A DNA stretch of 7,375 nucleotides, from the NCBI GenBank assembly GCA_040379385.1, contig JBEILF010000120.1:1-7375 (forward strand), in the 5' to 3' direction. A program made the translations under genes and the position numbers. The notes beneath the pieces were generated by a model, which worked only from the letters and a program-made list of their open reading frames with translations, was not told the origin of the DNA and did not search any database. This DNA comes from UKL13-2 sp040379385. GTDB taxonomy: Bacteria > Pseudomonadota > Gammaproteobacteria > Burkholderiales > Usitatibacteraceae. The first letter of the stretch is position 1. Each line of letters starts with the position of its first letter. Shown here in pieces: positions 6,136 through 7,375 of the stretch.

Positions 6136-6495
6136 ATGCTGCAAAAGACGGCGGTTAAGTACCTAACAGTTGGCATGTTTGTCGCCGACCTTAATCGCCG
6201 TTGGATGGATACTCCCTTCCTACTGCAAGGGCTCATGCTTGAAAACGCGGAAGAAATTGCGCAACTACAGGCGCATTGTCAGTGCGCAGTGATCAACCTG
6301 GTGCGATCCAGCGGCCCCGAGTTTGAGCAGAAACCGCAGAAGAAAGTGTCGCCAACAAAGCGTGAACTTAGAACCGAGCCAATCGTGGTGGTGAATCGAG
6401 CCGCAGCACCAAAACCTCTCGCGATTGAAGAACTACGAGCGGCAAACCAAGCGCAGGCTTCAGCGCGCTTTATCGGGCGGCTGAGCCCGACGTGA
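6136..6495 (+). pseudogene. N-terminal DUF3391 domain of an HD-GYP phosphodiesterase, truncated
   Basis: From the ATG at 6136 there are 119 residues; a TTG at 6118 would add six, and neither start has a ribosome binding site. Residues 1-63, with KYLTVGMFVADLNRRWMD (8-25), TPFLLQGLMLENAEEI (26-41) and AVINLVRSSG (51-60), match DUF3391, the domain at the N terminus of many betaproteobacterial HD-GYP c-di-GMP phosphodiesterases. A Lys/Pro/Ala-rich linker and a helical EELRAANQAQASARFIG segment follow, where the full proteins lead into HD-GYP. The frame then stops at 6493-6495 and no HD or GYP motif is visible in the following sequence. It therefore cannot be a phosphodiesterase by itself. It is most likely a gene remnant; a stand-alone DUF3391 protein is the alternative. 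Confidence 0.65.
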
Positions 6496-6510
6496 CTGAT
6501 CGTTTCCCTA

Positions 6511-6540
6511 GCTTGATGGGCCAATTCAAGCAGGATGTGA
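6511..6540 (+). repeat. Diverged 30-bp repeat, copy 1
   Basis: Matches 6911-6940 at 22 of 30 positions without gaps, exactly 400 bp apart. It contains GGCCAATTCAAGCAGGATG, and in one frame reads LMGQFKQDV. It lies 16 nt after the DUF3391 stop, near the presumed breakpoint. Confidence 0.35.
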
Positions 6541-6584
6541 AACCTCAGTTTCCGTCAGCGCCAAACGATGAGTTCGACTACGAT

Positions 6585-6616
6585 CAGCACGGCACCAGAG
6601 CCGGCGCACCGTGCTG
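6585..6616. repeat. 8-bp inverted repeat
   Basis: CAGCACGG (6585-6592) and CCGTGCTG (6609-6616) are perfect inverse complements with a 16-nt loop. No T-run follows on either strand. Role unknown. Confidence 0.35.
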
Positions 6617-6715
6617 GCACGCGGTCGTCGGAATGTTCATTGGCCCTTGCAGACTGAGGCCGAATAGAAAGTTGCGGCCCTGCCGCCCGCATCCACAGCA
6701 AAACAGAAGCCAGCC

Positions 6716-6741
6716 AGATTGGATTGCCAATCTTGCCAATC
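6716..6741. repeat. Hairpin fused to a perfect 9-bp tandem repeat
   Basis: AGATTGG (6716-6722) and CCAATCT (6727-6733) form a 7-bp stem with loop ATTG. TTGCCAATC occurs twice head-to-tail at 6724-6732 and 6733-6741, so the right arm is part of a tandem duplication. This suggests slippage or recombination. Confidence 0.45.
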
Positions 6742-6910
6742 GCCCGGAAGCAACCTCCCCCTAAGCATCCGGCGACCCATGAAATATTCAGGCTAGGCCG
6801 GCATTGCTCAACCGCGGAACAATGAGTTCGTAGTCCAATTCACAGTCTTCGACGAACAACATTCTGAAGCACTTGCTGGGGGAATCAGTCATCTCGCGGC
6901 GTGAATACTG

Positions 6911-6940
6911 CCTTGGTCGGCCAACTTAAGCGGGATGCGG
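6911..6940 (+). repeat. Diverged 30-bp repeat, copy 2
   Basis: Second copy of the element at 6511-6540, 22 of 30 identical, most differences being transitions. It contains GGCCAACTTAAGCGGGATG and in one frame reads LVGQLKRDA, ending in a stop shortly after. Short similarity; chance is possible. Confidence 0.35.
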
Positions 6941-7090
6941 CATGCAACACAATGCGATAGCGGGGAGAAATGGCCGCATATCGTCCCACTTTTCAACGAC
7001 TTGCTTAGTCAGCTTTGGCCTGAAAATTGTCCTCTAGGCGCCTCGCATACGTTCCGGGGAGAGATCACAGCGGGCCCGGTGTTGCATCTG

Positions 7091-7190
7091 CTAATTAATG
7101 TGATCAATGTAGATAACATATTGTTTATATTGAAGTACTTTGCAAAAATTAACATTCATCATCATGAAAATCACATACTTTTCGTGGTAT
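7091..7190. other. AT-rich island
   Basis: These 100 bases have 25 G or C, against visibly GC-richer flanks. They contain TAATTA, ATTAAT and TGATCA palindromes and A/T tracts. I found no hexamer pair good enough to call a promoter on either strand. This is typical of a regulatory region or of foreign DNA. Confidence 0.45.
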
Positions 7191-7240
7191 TTTGCGACCG
7201 TGGGTGGTAGTCACCCTGTAAGAACAACCCCTACAACTTG

Positions 7241-7375
7241 TCAGGCAGAATCGGACGCAAGCATCATGGACGAAACGGCGTCAATTCTAACGATACCCTT
7301 GAGACGAAGCTTACCAAACGCCTCGCGCTTCTGCTCTTGGAGAATCAATAGAAATGCTTGGAAAATCAATCGAAA
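7241..7375 (-). CDS. Possible 3' end of an unrecognised gene running in from the right edge
   Basis: A minus-strand frame is open from the window edge to TGA at 7243-7241, 44 codons, ending FGKLRLKGIVRIDAVSSM plus a short tail. Codon use is ordinary. The frame crosses the 21-bp tandem repeat, which is a multiple of three. A small inverted repeat (GGGTG at 7202-7206, CACCC at 7212-7216) lies downstream but lacks a T-run. I do not recognise the protein. A plus-strand frame from an ATG at 7164 is also open to the edge, so coding is not established. Confidence 0.2.
   Translation of the reverse strand, partial: FRLIFQAFLLILQEQKREAFGKLRLKGIVRIDAVSSMMLASDSA
7336..7375 (+). repeat. 21-bp tandem repeat cut by the window edge
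   Basis: CTTGGAGAATCAATAGAAAT plus G (7336-7356) is followed by a second copy beginning CTTGGAAAATCAATCGAAA (7357-7375), 17 of 19 visible positions identical. The unit is seven codons, so a coding frame would be preserved. The number of further copies is unknown. Confidence 0.55.

Larger units (their letters stand above)
6496..7375. other. About 880 nt without a recognisable gene; probable decayed or accessory DNA
   Basis: Open frames here are short (up to about 91 codons), have no recognisable domains, and overlap on both strands. The tract directly follows the truncated DUF3391 gene. It holds a diverged 30-bp repeat pair, two small hairpins, a 9-bp tandem duplication, an AT-rich island and a 21-bp tandem repeat. 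No transposase motif, tRNA or CRISPR array was seen. The right end may enter the 3' part of a gene beyond the window. Confidence 0.5.

Noticed and set aside
6492..6764. A 90-codon plus-strand frame after the DUF3391 fragment
   Set aside because: No recognisable domain, no ribosome binding site, and none of the HD or GYP motifs expected if it continued the upstream gene.
6935..7210. A 91-codon plus-strand frame running into the AT-rich island
   Set aside because: Composition changes abruptly inside it, and no domain or start signal supports it.
7164..7375. A plus-strand frame from ATG 7164 open to the edge
   Set aside because: No ribosome binding site, and the peptide looks out-of-frame (Arg, Ser, Trp and Asn-rich end); the opposite strand is equally open.
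6496..7375. CRISPR array, tRNA gene or complete insertion sequence
   Set aside because: Repeats are only two copies and diverged, no T-loop or cloverleaf sequence was seen, and no transposase motif or paired terminal inverted repeats could be found.

Overview
The window looks like chromosomal DNA of a betaproteobacterium with moderate GC. Protein features support this: a WrbA-type quinone oxidoreductase next to a DUF2069 protein, and Tgt, YajC, SecD, SecF and DedA sequences that resemble both betaproteobacterial and E. coli forms. The genus cannot be fixed from the sequence.

Left edge, plus strand (1-570): the 3' end of wrbA, then a DUF2069 membrane-protein gene. The wrbA reading frame has a TGA at 80-82 where the family has the Gly of its GGTPYG motif. 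The frame is otherwise intact to a normal stop at 194-196, which overlaps the next start as TAATG. The DUF2069 gene converges on dedA and their stop codons overlap.

Centre, minus strand (567-5887): a co-directional block read as tgt, yajC, secD, secF, dedA. Tgt is the tRNA-guanine transglycosylase of the queuosine pathway. YajC, SecD and SecF form the accessory complex that uses the proton-motive force to help the SecYEG translocon. DedA is an inner-membrane protein of the family linked to lipid transport and membrane homeostasis. A TATAAT -10 element in the 200-nt tgt-yajC gap suggests that yajC-secD-secF (perhaps with dedA) can be transcribed separately from tgt. All five genes look complete.

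Divergent intergenic region (about 5888-6135): unusually rich in symmetry. It holds two interlocked inverted repeats close upstream of tgt, and a perfect 7-3-7 palindrome that exactly fills the spacer of a candidate plus-strand promoter.

Right part (6136-7375): a short ORF carrying only the N-terminal DUF3391 domain of an HD-GYP phosphodiesterase, with no HD-GYP domain after it. It is followed by about 880 nt without a recognisable gene. That tract contains a diverged 30-bp repeat, small hairpins, a 9-bp tandem duplication, a 25% GC island and a 21-bp tandem repeat at the edge. It reads as accessory or decayed sequence that replaced the rest of the HD-GYP gene. No complete new system is visible; the best leads are the interrupted wrbA, the tgt upstream region and the truncated DUF3391 gene.
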